Origin: Anaerolineae bacterium
Lineage (GTDB): Bacteria > Chloroflexota > Anaerolineae > JAAYZQ01
Length of the DNA: 62,854 nucleotides
Assembly (NCBI GenBank): GCA_016926595.1
Contig: JAFGOG010000532.1
Location: 1 to 62,854 of the forward strand
Direction of reading: 5' to 3'
Positions 49,426-57,854 of this stretch are shown in pieces. A program made the position numbers and the translations under genes. Under the pieces are notes generated by a model, which was given only the letters and a program-made list of their open reading frames with translations, searched no databases and had not been told where the DNA came from. How positions within the stretch are numbered: the stretch's first letter is position 1; each line of letters begins with the position of its first letter.

Positions 49426-51723
49426 ATGGACGAGGAACTGGTCTTTAACGGCGTGAACGGGGCGACGGGCGAGTATGGCCTGGCGCCCATGCGCAGCGAG
49501 GCGCTGGCCGGCCTGATCCGGGAGCCGGGGGCCAGGGAACCGGGGCTGGTTTCACGGCGCGACTATGGCGCCCCGCTCGCGGCGCTGGTCAGGCTGCTGG
49601 CCGAGGGCTGCCTGGAGGCGGGCGAGCGGGACGAGGCCTGGTTCGAGCGCTGGCTGGACCGGGTGGCGGCGGCGCTGGCCCGCGAGCTGCTCGAAGAGGG
49701 AGCCGCCTCTGGGGCCCCAGGGGAGGCGGCGCTCAAGGAGCGGATGCGCCATCACACCGTCGACAAGCTGGCCGACGTGGCCCGTTACCTGGCCCAGGGC
49801 AAGGAACAGGAGCTGGCGGCGCTGCTGCTGCGCGATCCGGATCGGGTTGGCGACGACGCCGGGACGCTGGTGGCCAAACTGCGCCAGGAACTGAACCGGC
49901 GGTTCAATGAGCTGCTAAAGGAGCTGGACGCCGCCGGCGCCGAGCCGGGGCTGGCCCACGATGTGGCCCTGCAGGGCGCCTGGCTCGAACGCTGGCTGGC
50001 GCGGCTGCGGCTGGTCCCGGTGCGGGCGTGGAACGCGGCCAACCGCAACAGCGCGGCGATGCAGGTGCGCGCGCTCAGGCCGCTGCTCGGGGCGCTGAAC
50101 GGGCTGGGGGCGGAAAGCGGATCGTCGAGCCGGTGGCTGGGGACGCTGCGGGCCAGGCTGGCAGCGATCCAGGCAGGGGGTTCCCGGCCGGCGGCGTGGG
50201 ACGAGGTGCTCGATGCCTTGGGCGACGGGCTGCGCGCGCGGGCGGCGGAGCCCGCGGCGGGGCAGACCGAGGCGGGACGGTGGCAGGCACTGCTGGCGGC
50301 GCTGCGCGCCTGGCTCGAGGCGGCGCGCCAGCCGCTGGTCCAGCGCGGGGTCCGGCCGGGCGTGGACGCGCAGAACCTGGCCGAGGCCGGGTGGGGGATC
50401 GTCTTTCCCTACGAGGACCCGGCTCACCCGACGCGGGCCGCCGCGATCCAGGAGGCGCTCGCGCCCTTGCTCGCGCTGCGCCGCGCCCAGGCCGGCGGGC
50501 GGTTCAAGGCCTATGAGGGCGGCCAGGGCGTGCGCTATAACGACACGGCGGCGTCGTTCCTGGCCCGGCAGGGGGTCGCGGCGAGCGACCCGGCCGACCC
50601 GGCCAGGGTGCCCTATTACCTGCTGCTGGTGGGCAGCCCGGAAGCGATCCCGTTTCATGTCCAGTACCAGCTCGACGTGCAGTATGCCGTGGGGCGGATC
50701 GATTTTGGCGACGACCTGGACGCCTACGGTTGTTACGCGCGCAGCGTGGTCGAGGCCGAGCGGCGCGGCGGTGAGCGGCGCGGCGACGAGGCCAGGCCCA
50801 AGGCCACGTTCTTTGGTCCGGCCAACCCGCGCGACCCGGCGACGGAGCTGAGCTGCGCGCACCTGGTAGAGCCGCTGGCCGCGCTGCTGCGCGAACGGCT
50901 GCCCGGCTGGCGGGTCGAGGCCGTGCTGCGCGAGCAGGCCACGCGCCCGCGGTTGATCGAGCTCATGGGCGGGGGTGAGACGCCGCAGGTGCTCTTTGTG
51001 GCCTGTCATGGCCTCGAGTTCGACCAGGAGGACGCGTCGGGATGGGCCCCGTCGCAGCGGCAGGAGACGCACCAGGGGGCGCTGCTGTGCCAGGAGTGGC
51101 GCGGCCCCGGGCAGGGCCAGGTGCCACGTCAGGCCTACCTGGCCGCCGAGGACCTGGGCGAAGAGAGCCGGATGGTGGGCACGATCGCCTTCTTTTTCGC
51201 CTGTTACGGCGCCGGGACGCCGCGCCTGGACGCGTTTTACCAGCGGGCCTTTCAGGAGACGGGGCGCACGATCGCCGCCCATCCTTTTGTCGCCGCGCTG
51301 CCCAAGGCGATGCTCAGCCTGGCGCGGGGCGGGGCGCTGGCCGTGGTCGGGCACGTCGAGCGGGTGTGGAGCAGCTCGTTCCTGGGCGCGCGCCTGGGGG
51401 CGAGGAGGAACGAGCAGGCGCTGGTGTTCGAGATCGCCCTGGAGCAGCTGCTCAAGGGGGCGCGTGTCGGCTCGGCCATGGAGTATTTTAACAGCCGTTA
51501 TGCCGCGCTGTCGACCGAGCTGACGGCGGCGCTGAGCGCGTCTTTTGGCCGGGCGCCGGTGGACGCCTACGAGCTGGCCGAGATGTGGACGGCGAACAAC
51601 GACGCGCGGGGGTACGTCGTGATCGGCGACCCGGCGGTGCGGGTGGCCCTCACCCCGACCCCTCTCCCGCCGGCAAAAACCGCCGCAGCGCAGACGCCGG
51701 GCGAGGGGAGGCTGTTGCAGTAG
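49426..51723 (+). CDS. Caspase/gingipain-like (clan CD) peptidase-domain protein
   Basis: 765 residues. Residues 1-330 are helical and alanine/arginine/leucine-rich with no known domain. From about 395 the protein has YYLLLVGSPEAIPFHVQYQLDVQYAVGRIDFG, like the gingipain/C25 fold. The catalytic pair fits LFVACHGLEFD (H528) and AFFFACYGAGTP (C593). CHAT and metacaspase proteins have the same His...Cys order. It likely cleaves a protein partner, possibly in programmed death or regulation. Its C-terminus VALTPTPLPPAKTAA is coded by an intergenic-type repeat. The ATG at 49426 has AGAGAAAGAGG upstream. No obvious substrate gene adjacent. Confidence 0.75.
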   Translation: MDEELVFNGVNGATGEYGLAPMRSEALAGLIREPGAREPGLVSRRDYGAPLAALVRLLAEGCLEAGERDEAWFERWLDRVAAALARELLEEGAASGAPGEAALKERMRHHTVDKLADVARYLAQGKEQELAALLLRDPDRVGDDAGTLVAKLRQELNRRFNELLKELDAAGAEPGLAHDVALQGAWLERWLARLRLVPVRAWNAANRNSAAMQVRALRPLLGALNGLGAESGSSSRWLGTLRARLAAIQAGGSRPAAWDEVLDALGDGLRARAAEPAAGQTEAGRWQALLAALRAWLEAARQPLVQRGVRPGVDAQNLAEAGWGIVFPYEDPAHPTRAAAIQEALAPLLALRRAQAGGRFKAYEGGQGVRYNDTAASFLARQGVAASDPADPARVPYYLLLVGSPEAIPFHVQYQLDVQYAVGRIDFGDDLDAYGCYARSVVEAERRGGERRGDEARPKATFFGPANPRDPATELSCAHLVEPLAALLRERLPGWRVEAVLREQATRPRLIELMGGGETPQVLFVACHGLEFDQEDASGWAPSQRQETHQGALLCQEWRGPGQGQVPRQAYLAAEDLGEESRMVGTIAFFFACYGAGTPRLDAFYQRAFQETGRTIAAHPFVAALPKAMLSLARGGALAVVGHVERVWSSSFLGARLGARRNEQALVFEIALEQLLKGARVGSAMEYFNSRYAALSTELTAALSASFGRAPVDAYELAEMWTANNDARGYVVIGDPAVRVALTPTPLPPAKTAAAQTPGEGRLLQ

Positions 51724-51801
51724 CCTGGGACATACTGGCCAGAACTGAGGCTTCAGCCAGTTGATAAGGGTTGCAGGACATTGCTAACCAGGCGGCCGGT
51801 G

Positions 51802-51829
51802 TTGCGCGCCTGGGACAAAGTGCTATAAT
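51802..51829 (+). promoter_or_regulatory. Promoter of the vapBC-like pair
   Basis: TTGCGC (51802-51807), 16-bp spacer and TATAAT (51824-51829) with TG one base upstream of the -10 (extended -10). Confidence 0.6.
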
Positions 51830-51867
51830 TGTATTACCAAATCTGTTCGATATGGAGAATGTAAGAA

Positions 51868-52080
51868 ATGTACTCGGCTACCATTTCATCCAAATACCAG
51901 GTGGTCATCCCGCGCGCCGCGCGCGAGCGCTTGGGGCTCAAACCGGGGCAAAAGGTGGTTTTTATCCCACTCGGCAACACCCTGCGACTGGTGGTCGTTC
52001 CGCCCATTGAACAAGCACAGGGGATGTTCCCCGGGATCGACACCGATGCTCGCCGCGAAGAAGAGGACGAGGAGCGATGA
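51868..52080 (+). CDS. vapB: AbrB/MazE-type antitoxin (VapB-like)
   Basis: 70 residues with the swapped-hairpin DNA-binding domain ATISSKYQVVIPRAARERLGLKPGQKVVF and a short acidic tail that would hold the toxin. Binds its own operator in this family. Its TGA overlaps the ATG of the PIN toxin gene. Confidence 0.88.
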   Translation: MYSATISSKYQVVIPRAARERLGLKPGQKVVFIPLGNTLRLVVVPPIEQAQGMFPGIDTDARREEEDEER

Positions 52081-52451
52081 ACGTTGTCGATTCGTCAGGT
52101 TGGCTAGAATACCTGGCCGACGGCAAGGCGGCAGCTTTCTTTGCTCCCGCCATACGCGACAGCGAGCGACTGATCGTGCCAACCATCTGTCTGTACGAGG
52201 TGTTCAAGCATCTATCCCGGCAGCGCGGTGAGGACGCAGCTCTGGAGGCGGTGGGAGTGTTGTACAACGGCGAGGTCGTGGATGTCACCGCACCGATCGC
52301 GCTCTATGCGGCGCAGCTATCAGTCGAGCACAGGCTTGCCATGGCCGACAGCCTCATCCTGGCCACCGCGCGTCTCCACCACGCCACCTTGTGGACGCAG
52401 GACAGGCACTTTGAGGGGCTGGAAGGTGTAGAGTACATCGAGAAACGATAA
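52077..52451 (+). CDS. vapC: PIN-domain toxin (VapC-like)
   Basis: 124 residues. Acidic catalytic residues are seen in NVVDSSGWLEYL (Asp5), PTICLYEVFKHL (Glu), MADSLILATA (Asp) and TQDRHFEGL (Asp). VapC toxins cleave tRNA or rRNA. It overlaps the antitoxin gene by 4 nt (ATGA). Confidence 0.88.
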   Translation: MNVVDSSGWLEYLADGKAAAFFAPAIRDSERLIVPTICLYEVFKHLSRQRGEDAALEAVGVLYNGEVVDVTAPIALYAAQLSVEHRLAMADSLILATARLHHATLWTQDRHFEGLEGVEYIEKR

Positions 52452-52474
52452 TGCAGATGGATTCCTCCTTTTGG

Positions 52475-52535
52475 GACGCAGATGCACGCAGATGACAGGC
52501 GCAGATCAGCCAGATCCGCGTTCATCCGCGTCCCA
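52475..52535. repeat. Dispersed GCAGAT-rich inverted repeat
   Basis: GGGACGCAGATGCACGCAGAT... and ...CGCGTTCATCCGCGTCCC form an imperfect stem with ends GGGACGC/GCGTCCC-like. Related words were found inside the DUF1156 gene at 62685-62714. Confidence 0.55.
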
Positions 52536-52541
52536 ACCTTT

Positions 52542-52745
52542 TCAAAACCCCAACTGCAGCCAATCGGTGCCGGTGATGACCCCAAACGCGAGCAGCACGA
52601 ACAGGATGAGCAGGATGAGCCCGCAGCCGCAGCCGGTGCAGGAGACACCGCGGCCAAAGCCGAATTTCTCCTGCAGCCAGTCGAACAGCCAGTTGAGGAA
52701 GGCCAGCTTGAGCAGGCCGGATAGACAACCTGGTTTGTCACGCAT
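52542..52745 (-). CDS. Small cysteine-containing membrane protein
   Basis: 67 residues with one membrane segment near 42-57 and the pair CTGCGCG just before it. Unknown function. Starts within the ribosome-site region after the DUF433-like gene; GTG at 52757 is an alternative start that overlaps that gene's end. Confidence 0.55.
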   Translation of the reverse strand: MRDKPGCLSGLLKLAFLNWLFDWLQEKFGFGRGVSCTGCGCGLILLILFVLLAFGVITGTDWLQLGF

Positions 52746-52753
52746 TTTATGAT

Positions 52754-53260
52754 TCACCTTTCTAGCGCTTTGCGCGCCGCCTCAAAGATGTCCGGGTAGG
52801 TCAGCTCGGGATGGAGGGCCAGGATCTGATCGTAGGTGTGCCCTCGGGCGATGAGCTTGAGGACGGTTACGGAGCGGGGGCTCAGGCTTTGGCACGGGCG
52901 AATCGCCGCTGCATCTGGCGGGGGACTCTCAGGGGCCGTGACGCGCTCAGAACGATAGAACAGGCGGATCGGGTTGTCCTGATAGGTGACCCAGGCCAGG
53001 CCGGCCAGGATGGCGGCGACGTAGGCGGTGTTCCTGGCCGAATGCCGCGCCTGGATCTCGGTCAGGGCGAGACCGCCCTCGCGTACGAGTTCGCGGAAGG
53101 CGCCCTCGATCTCGTCGCGCCGGGCGGCGCGTATCTTGTCCGTGCTCACCTTGAGTGAGACCTGGCTCTCCAGGACGTCGACAATGACAAAGGGCCGCAG
53201 CCGCTTGAGCGTGCGCAGCGTCTTGCCTTGCATGGTTTGGACCTGGGACCAGCAGTCCAT
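52754..53260 (-). CDS. DUF433-like protein with unknown N-terminal domain
   Basis: 168 residues. The last 45 residues (SVTVLKLIARGHTYDQILALHPELTYPDIFEAARKAL) match the DUF433 helix-turn-helix, found in antitoxins of PIN-type toxins. The first 110 residues are basic and unrecognised, with one hydrophobic stretch (NTAYVAAILAGLAWVTY). AGGAGG precedes the ATG. It is 73 nt downstream of the DUF499 gene and on the same strand, so it may be part of that system, perhaps a regulator. Confidence 0.6.
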   Translation of the reverse strand: MDCWSQVQTMQGKTLRTLKRLRPFVIVDVLESQVSLKVSTDKIRAARRDEIEGAFRELVREGGLALTEIQARHSARNTAYVAAILAGLAWVTYQDNPIRLFYRSERVTAPESPPPDAAAIRPCQSLSPRSVTVLKLIARGHTYDQILALHPELTYPDIFEAARKALER

Positions 53261-53333
53261 GGGAAACCTCCTATGCTGCGGGGACCGTGGTGAGAGTGTG
53301 TTGGTTATCCCTCCTCAAATTCACAATGCATGA

Positions 53334-56300
53334 CTAGTCCAGTTCTTCGCTGACGATCCGCCCTCCAATCTGCCGGATCGTCTCTTTGATCGTGTTCTCC
53401 AGGGTGGTCCGGGCGATCCCTTCTGCGTCCGACACGTCGATCGCGATCGTAAAGGCGAAATCGCCCACGGCGCGGCTGATCGGCAGCAAAATGCCCCGGT
53501 TCACGTCGGCGATGCGCCCGGCGGGAATACCTTCGACGACCAGCCTGACCCGCTTATAGTGGGTGACGGCAGGGGGGCGTTCTGTGCCCTCATCTGTTGT
53601 ACCGGTTGTCCCGGTCTGAACACCCGGCTCGACGGTGGTCGTGGTGGTCGCAATCTGGGGCCCGCCTGGAACCGTCGTCTCCGGTGGCACTTTCCTCTGC
53701 ACCTCCAATTCGGCCAGGATCGCCTCGGCGCGCCTGCGTTCGACCAGGACAAACGCCTCGTCGAACGAGATCGCCCCCAGCGGCACTTCTTGCCCGAGAC
53801 GCAGCGAGTCAGGATCGACTTCACCATCTGCCAACGCCGCCAGGCCGAACGCCCCTTCCTGCACGCCGAGCTGCACCGCCCGTGCCAGGATCTCTTCCGA
53901 AGGCAGGGCCGGCAGGTCGGGTTCCTTGTAGAACTGGTCCAACACGGCCTGGGTCGACACCGCTTCGCTTCCGGCCAGGAACTTGTTCACCAGCATCCGA
54001 TAGTGCAGCCGGGTGGCGATCTGCTCGCGGTCCTCCAGCTCGCGCCAGTACCAGGCGCTCAGGGCCTGGTTCCCGGCTGTTGGCTGGCCCAGGTCGATGC
54101 GCTGGCTGCCCACCTGCAGGGTGTGGTACATGCGCCGGACGTTGAACGAAAAGTCGCGAGTCAGGGCATGCATCCGCCGCTGCACCTCGCCAAGCCGGGT
54201 GGCCAGCGCGCCGCTCTGGCCGGCGTCGATCTCGGCCTTGATCTCTTCCAGGGCCATCAGTGTCTTGACGTCCTCGCGCAGCTTGACAAACGCGCCGGTG
54301 TCGGCCAGGGCAAAGACCAGCGTGTTCTTGTACACGCGGAACGTCTCGCCCTTGCGCTCGATCCATGCCGGAATATCCGCGCCGGAATCCTCGGGGCGCA
54401 GGATCACCAACTTGAGCGTGCGGTTGTCCGGGATGACCGCCGATACGTCGCCCCCGCCGCCGTCCTGTGGCCACAGGTAGGCAGTGAACCGGCCGCCCAA
54501 CTCGGCGCGGACGATCTCCTTGAGCCGCTCCTCGTACGATTCGTTGAACAGCTCTTTTTTGTCCAGGATCATGCGGTTCAGGTTAGGGATGCGCGAAAAG
54601 TAATGTGCATCGGCGCGGCTGTTGAGGTACCACAGGGCATTCGACAGCCGGCCCAGCACCTCGGTGACCATCGAGGGCATCGTGTCGCTGCGCAGTGTAG
54701 CCAGCTTAACATAGGGCAGGCCGATCCCCTTTTCCGAATCGTCGGCGGAAAAGGAGTGGAAAAAGAGCGCCGTGGCCACCCGCTCGGCCAGGTGTTTCCA
54801 GGCGCGGTTCTCGCGGTCCATCGCCTGCGCCTTGGCCTCGTGCCCGGCGATGTCGGAGCCGATCACCCCTTCGTACTCGGGGCCGATGTGCTTGAGGAAT
54901 TCCTGGCGGATCGACGGGCGATCCAGGTTCAGGTCGCCGGGCAGGATCAGGTCGATATTGCTCTCGCGCGCGTATAGATCCTCGACGACGCTGGCCAGCA
55001 GGCGCAGCACGCCGCGCGTGCGCTGGAAGGAGGAAAAGGTGCTCCACTTTTCATAGAGGATGTCGATCACGTCGGGATGGAAGGGGTAGGCCAGCTCCAT
55101 CTTGTGCGTGAAATCGGCGCTGCGCACCTTGGGCGGCAGATCGCCGCTGTGCTGGCCGTAAGCCTGCACGTAACGGTAGATGACCTCGTTCATCTCGGCC
55201 CGACGCACGCTCTCCACGTCGAACAGGCGGCGGCGGATCACGGCATAGACCTCTTCGCCCTGCACCGGCGTCTCGATGCTCTCCACCCGGCCAAAGATCT
55301 TGTTTAACCGGGCCAGCGATTCCTCCTTGCGCTCGCCGTAATCCTCCAGGTAGCTGGAGGGCAGGGTGACGATCATCATCCCCCTGGGCAGCGCGGCGAC
55401 GGTCTCGGTCAGTTCCTGGAAAAAGGCAAAGGACTGGCTGGCCAGGGTGGTGTCCTCGTAAGCCACGCCGGCGGCGCGGTTGACGTATTCGAGGATCTCG
55501 TCAAAGAGCAGGATAAAGGGCTGGCGCGCGGCCAGGAACGCCCTGAGCCCGGCCTTGCCCGGAGAGACGCGCTGCCGGTCGTTTTCCGCAAACGTTTGGT
55601 AGCCCGCCTTGCCGCCCAACTGGAAGGCCAGTTCGCCCCACAAGGTGCGGCGGGTGACGCCGTTTGACGTCTGGCCCTCGACGGGGTTGTGATGCGTGCC
55701 GACGATTGCGCAGATACCACCCTCTCCATCGCAGGGAGAGGGAGGAAGAGAATGCGGCAGCAGCTCGCGCACCCGCTCGCCGTGCTTGAGATAGTGATAG
55801 ACGGTGACCAGCGAGTGGGTCTTGCCGCCGCCAAAGGGGGTCTGGATCTCGATCACCGACTGTCCCAGGCCGGTCGCCAGCTTGTCGTGCACGCGGACCA
55901 GCAGGTGCTGCAGGCCGCCGGTGAGATAGGTCTTGCGGAAAAAGAGGCCGGGGTCGAGGTAATCGGCCGGCGCGTCGCCGCTGACCACGTCACCCAGGTC
56001 GGCGGCAAAGATCGCCTCGTCAAAGTGCCCTTTGCGGATGTCTTCGTGCGGCTGGATGATGTCGAACCAGTTTCTCATGGCCGCCGCTCCTTTTTCCTTG
56101 GCCGGCGGCGGCGTTGTGGCCGGCGCGGATGGCAGCGTTGTCTGCCCGGTCGAGGCGCCTGGCGTCTGGAGGGCGGCGCCTAACACGACCGTGCTGTCGA
56201 GGTCGAGCACGTGCGTGGACTGGGCGCCCGGCGCGTCGTAGGGGCAACGCAGCAGCAGCCTGCCCTGCGGGTTCAGCTCGCTGTACAGGTAAAGCAGGTG

Positions 56301-57047
56301 CAGGTCGGCGTCGTAGAAAAAGAGAGGGTGCAGCGAGATCAGCTCGCCGCTCTCCAGGTGGTGCCAAAAGACGCGGTGCGGTTCGACCGGTGTGTCACGT
56401 TCCAGGCGCGCGCCGTCGAGGGTCGTGCCGACGTCCATGTTGGTGCCGGTGCAGACGAAATGCCCGCCCGACCATTCGACGTGGCCGATGTGCAGCAGCC
56501 GGTAGTCGCAAAAGGGCGCGATCTCGGCCAACCACTGCACCAGCCCGGCCTCCAACGGCCCGACCGCCTGTTTGGCCTCGGCAGAGGAAAGCACGCCGTG
56601 GCCGATCTTTTTGTTGCGGAACTGGACCAACGTGTCCAAAAAGTGGTGAAGCATGGGCTTTTTGGGCACGCTGGCCTCGACGAGACCGGCCAGCGTCTGC
56701 ATCGCCTGGGCAATGGCATCCTCCTGGTAGACGCGCGTGGGCTGGGCGGTCAGCAGGATCACGTCTTTCTCCTTGCGCAGCGTGCCGCTCAATGCCTTGA
56801 GCAGGTCGACCCAATGCCCCAGGCTGGGCAGGGCCAGGCCGGGGCGCAGCGCCTCGACCTGGCCGTCCTGCAGCCCATGCAGCCTGTAAAGCGCCAGGCC
56901 GGCCAGGGCCAGGTACTGCGCCGTGCGCTCGTACAGGTCGATCAGCTTGCGCACGCGCTGGTGCGGCTCGTTCTCGATCCGTACCGCCTCGTAGAGTTTG
57001 GCGATGGGATAAGGAAAGGTCAGGCGGATCTGGTTTCTGTTGGTCAT
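53334..57047 (-). CDS. DUF499 ATPase with HEPN-like N-terminal domain
   Basis: 1237 residues. The N-terminal 340 residues are helical and contain FRNKKIGHG, an R-x5-H motif (R144, H150) as in HEPN RNases and their non-catalytic relatives. DUF499 follows, with Walker A TPFGGGKTHS (K409) and LLFDEILEYVN as a likely Walker B. The C-terminal 300 residues contain KVPPETTVPG low-complexity text and an alpha/beta end domain. DUF499 proteins are core ATPases of methylase-linked phage-defence loci. ATG at 57047 has GGGAGAAG upstream; ATG at 57077 is an alternative. An in-frame repeat insertion lies near 55720-55741 (see findings). Confidence 0.8.
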   Translation of the reverse strand: MTNRNQIRLTFPYPIAKLYEAVRIENEPHQRVRKLIDLYERTAQYLALAGLALYRLHGLQDGQVEALRPGLALPSLGHWVDLLKALSGTLRKEKDVILLTAQPTRVYQEDAIAQAMQTLAGLVEASVPKKPMLHHFLDTLVQFRNKKIGHGVLSSAEAKQAVGPLEAGLVQWLAEIAPFCDYRLLHIGHVEWSGGHFVCTGTNMDVGTTLDGARLERDTPVEPHRVFWHHLESGELISLHPLFFYDADLHLLYLYSELNPQGRLLLRCPYDAPGAQSTHVLDLDSTVVLGAALQTPGASTGQTTLPSAPATTPPPAKEKGAAAMRNWFDIIQPHEDIRKGHFDEAIFAADLGDVVSGDAPADYLDPGLFFRKTYLTGGLQHLLVRVHDKLATGLGQSVIEIQTPFGGGKTHSLVTVYHYLKHGERVRELLPHSLPPSPCDGEGGICAIVGTHHNPVEGQTSNGVTRRTLWGELAFQLGGKAGYQTFAENDRQRVSPGKAGLRAFLAARQPFILLFDEILEYVNRAAGVAYEDTTLASQSFAFFQELTETVAALPRGMMIVTLPSSYLEDYGERKEESLARLNKIFGRVESIETPVQGEEVYAVIRRRLFDVESVRRAEMNEVIYRYVQAYGQHSGDLPPKVRSADFTHKMELAYPFHPDVIDILYEKWSTFSSFQRTRGVLRLLASVVEDLYARESNIDLILPGDLNLDRPSIRQEFLKHIGPEYEGVIGSDIAGHEAKAQAMDRENRAWKHLAERVATALFFHSFSADDSEKGIGLPYVKLATLRSDTMPSMVTEVLGRLSNALWYLNSRADAHYFSRIPNLNRMILDKKELFNESYEERLKEIVRAELGGRFTAYLWPQDGGGGDVSAVIPDNRTLKLVILRPEDSGADIPAWIERKGETFRVYKNTLVFALADTGAFVKLREDVKTLMALEEIKAEIDAGQSGALATRLGEVQRRMHALTRDFSFNVRRMYHTLQVGSQRIDLGQPTAGNQALSAWYWRELEDREQIATRLHYRMLVNKFLAGSEAVSTQAVLDQFYKEPDLPALPSEEILARAVQLGVQEGAFGLAALADGEVDPDSLRLGQEVPLGAISFDEAFVLVERRRAEAILAELEVQRKVPPETTVPGGPQIATTTTTVEPGVQTGTTGTTDEGTERPPAVTHYKRVRLVVEGIPAGRIADVNRGILLPISRAVGDFAFTIAIDVSDAEGIARTTLENTIKETIRQIGGRIVSEELD

Positions 57048-57069
57048 GACACTTCTCCCTCTCGTTTTT

Positions 57070-57098
57070 TTTACCATTGCCGTGTTTTCTGGTATAAT
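57070..57098 (+). promoter_or_regulatory. Promoter of the DUF104/PIN pair
   Basis: TTTACC (57070-57075), 17-bp spacer, TATAAT (57093-57098) with an upstream TG. It fires away from the DUF499 gene. Confidence 0.6.
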
Positions 57099-57136
57099 GG
57101 CTGTATCACACTATGGTTTTGAAAGGATATGAATCA

Positions 57137-57397
57137 ATGGAAGCCCCATCCTTTGTGCAAGCACGAGCCGTTTACCAGCAGGGTGTGCTCAAGTTGCTGG
57201 ACGCCCTCCAGCTGCCCGAAGGCACACGGGTCCGGGTCACGATTCAGGCGGTTTCATCCGATGCACCTCCGGGTAAACTGACTTTTCCGACCCGGCTGGT
57301 GCCAGCTCAAGCTCTGGATCGGTTCACGGCGTTAGTCGCCCTCGGCGGCGACGCGCTGGCCGACAGCGAGGCGCTGTACGATGCAGATAGCCATTGA
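57137..57397 (+). CDS. DUF104-type antitoxin
   Basis: 86 residues. VQARAVYQQGVLKLLDALQLPEGTRVRVTI is the DUF104 antitoxin domain (AF2212 type), followed by a linker that would occupy the toxin. AAAGGA lies 9 nt before the ATG at 57137; ATG at 57113 is too close to the promoter. Overlaps the toxin gene by 17 nt. Confidence 0.82.
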   Translation: MEAPSFVQARAVYQQGVLKLLDALQLPEGTRVRVTIQAVSSDAPPGKLTFPTRLVPAQALDRFTALVALGGDALADSEALYDADSH

Positions 57398-57827
57398 CAC
57401 CTCATTCCTGATCGGCCTTCTCGATCCACAGGATATCTGGCACGATCCGGCGGTGGCGGTCAAAGGCGCGCTGCAGGCGCTTGAGGCCGAGGTCGTCGTG
57501 TTCGACTGTGTCCTGTCCGAAGCGCTCAGCACGCTGGCCCGGCGCATTCACGAACAGCGTCGCCTGGCCGACCTGAACCGGCTGCTGGATCACGTGCTGG
57601 TCGCCTATCCAGCAGATGACATCATGTGGGCCCTGCCCGACGTGCCGGCGCTGTATGTCGAGATCGTCGCGTTGATGCGGGCGTCAGGCGGCGAACTGAA
57701 TTTCAACGATGCCTTGATCGCCCTCTCGTGCCGTTACCGTGACATTCCGCTTATTGCCAGTTTCGACCGCGACTTTGACCGGGTGGATTGGCTCAAGCGG
57801 GTAGCCAGCCCCGGCGACCTGGTCTGA
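57381..57827 (+). CDS. PIN-domain toxin partner
   Basis: 148 residues. Acidic PIN residues are in AIDTSFLIGLLD, FDCVLSEALST, LNFNDALIALS and ASFDRDFDRVDW. Cleaves RNA when freed from the antitoxin in characterised relatives. With the DUF104 gene it forms a pair facing opposite to the defence genes on both sides. Confidence 0.88.
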   Translation: MQIAIDTSFLIGLLDPQDIWHDPAVAVKGALQALEAEVVVFDCVLSEALSTLARRIHEQRRLADLNRLLDHVLVAYPADDIMWALPDVPALYVEIVALMRASGGELNFNDALIALSCRYRDIPLIASFDRDFDRVDWLKRVASPGDLV

Positions 57828-57854
57828 GCCGATGACTGAAACAGCCGTTTCTGT

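Noticed and set aside
49915..51354. 479-codon minus-strand frame over the caspase-like gene
   Set aside because: Arg/Pro/Leu-rich shadow text without ribosome site; the plus frame has the His and Cys motifs.
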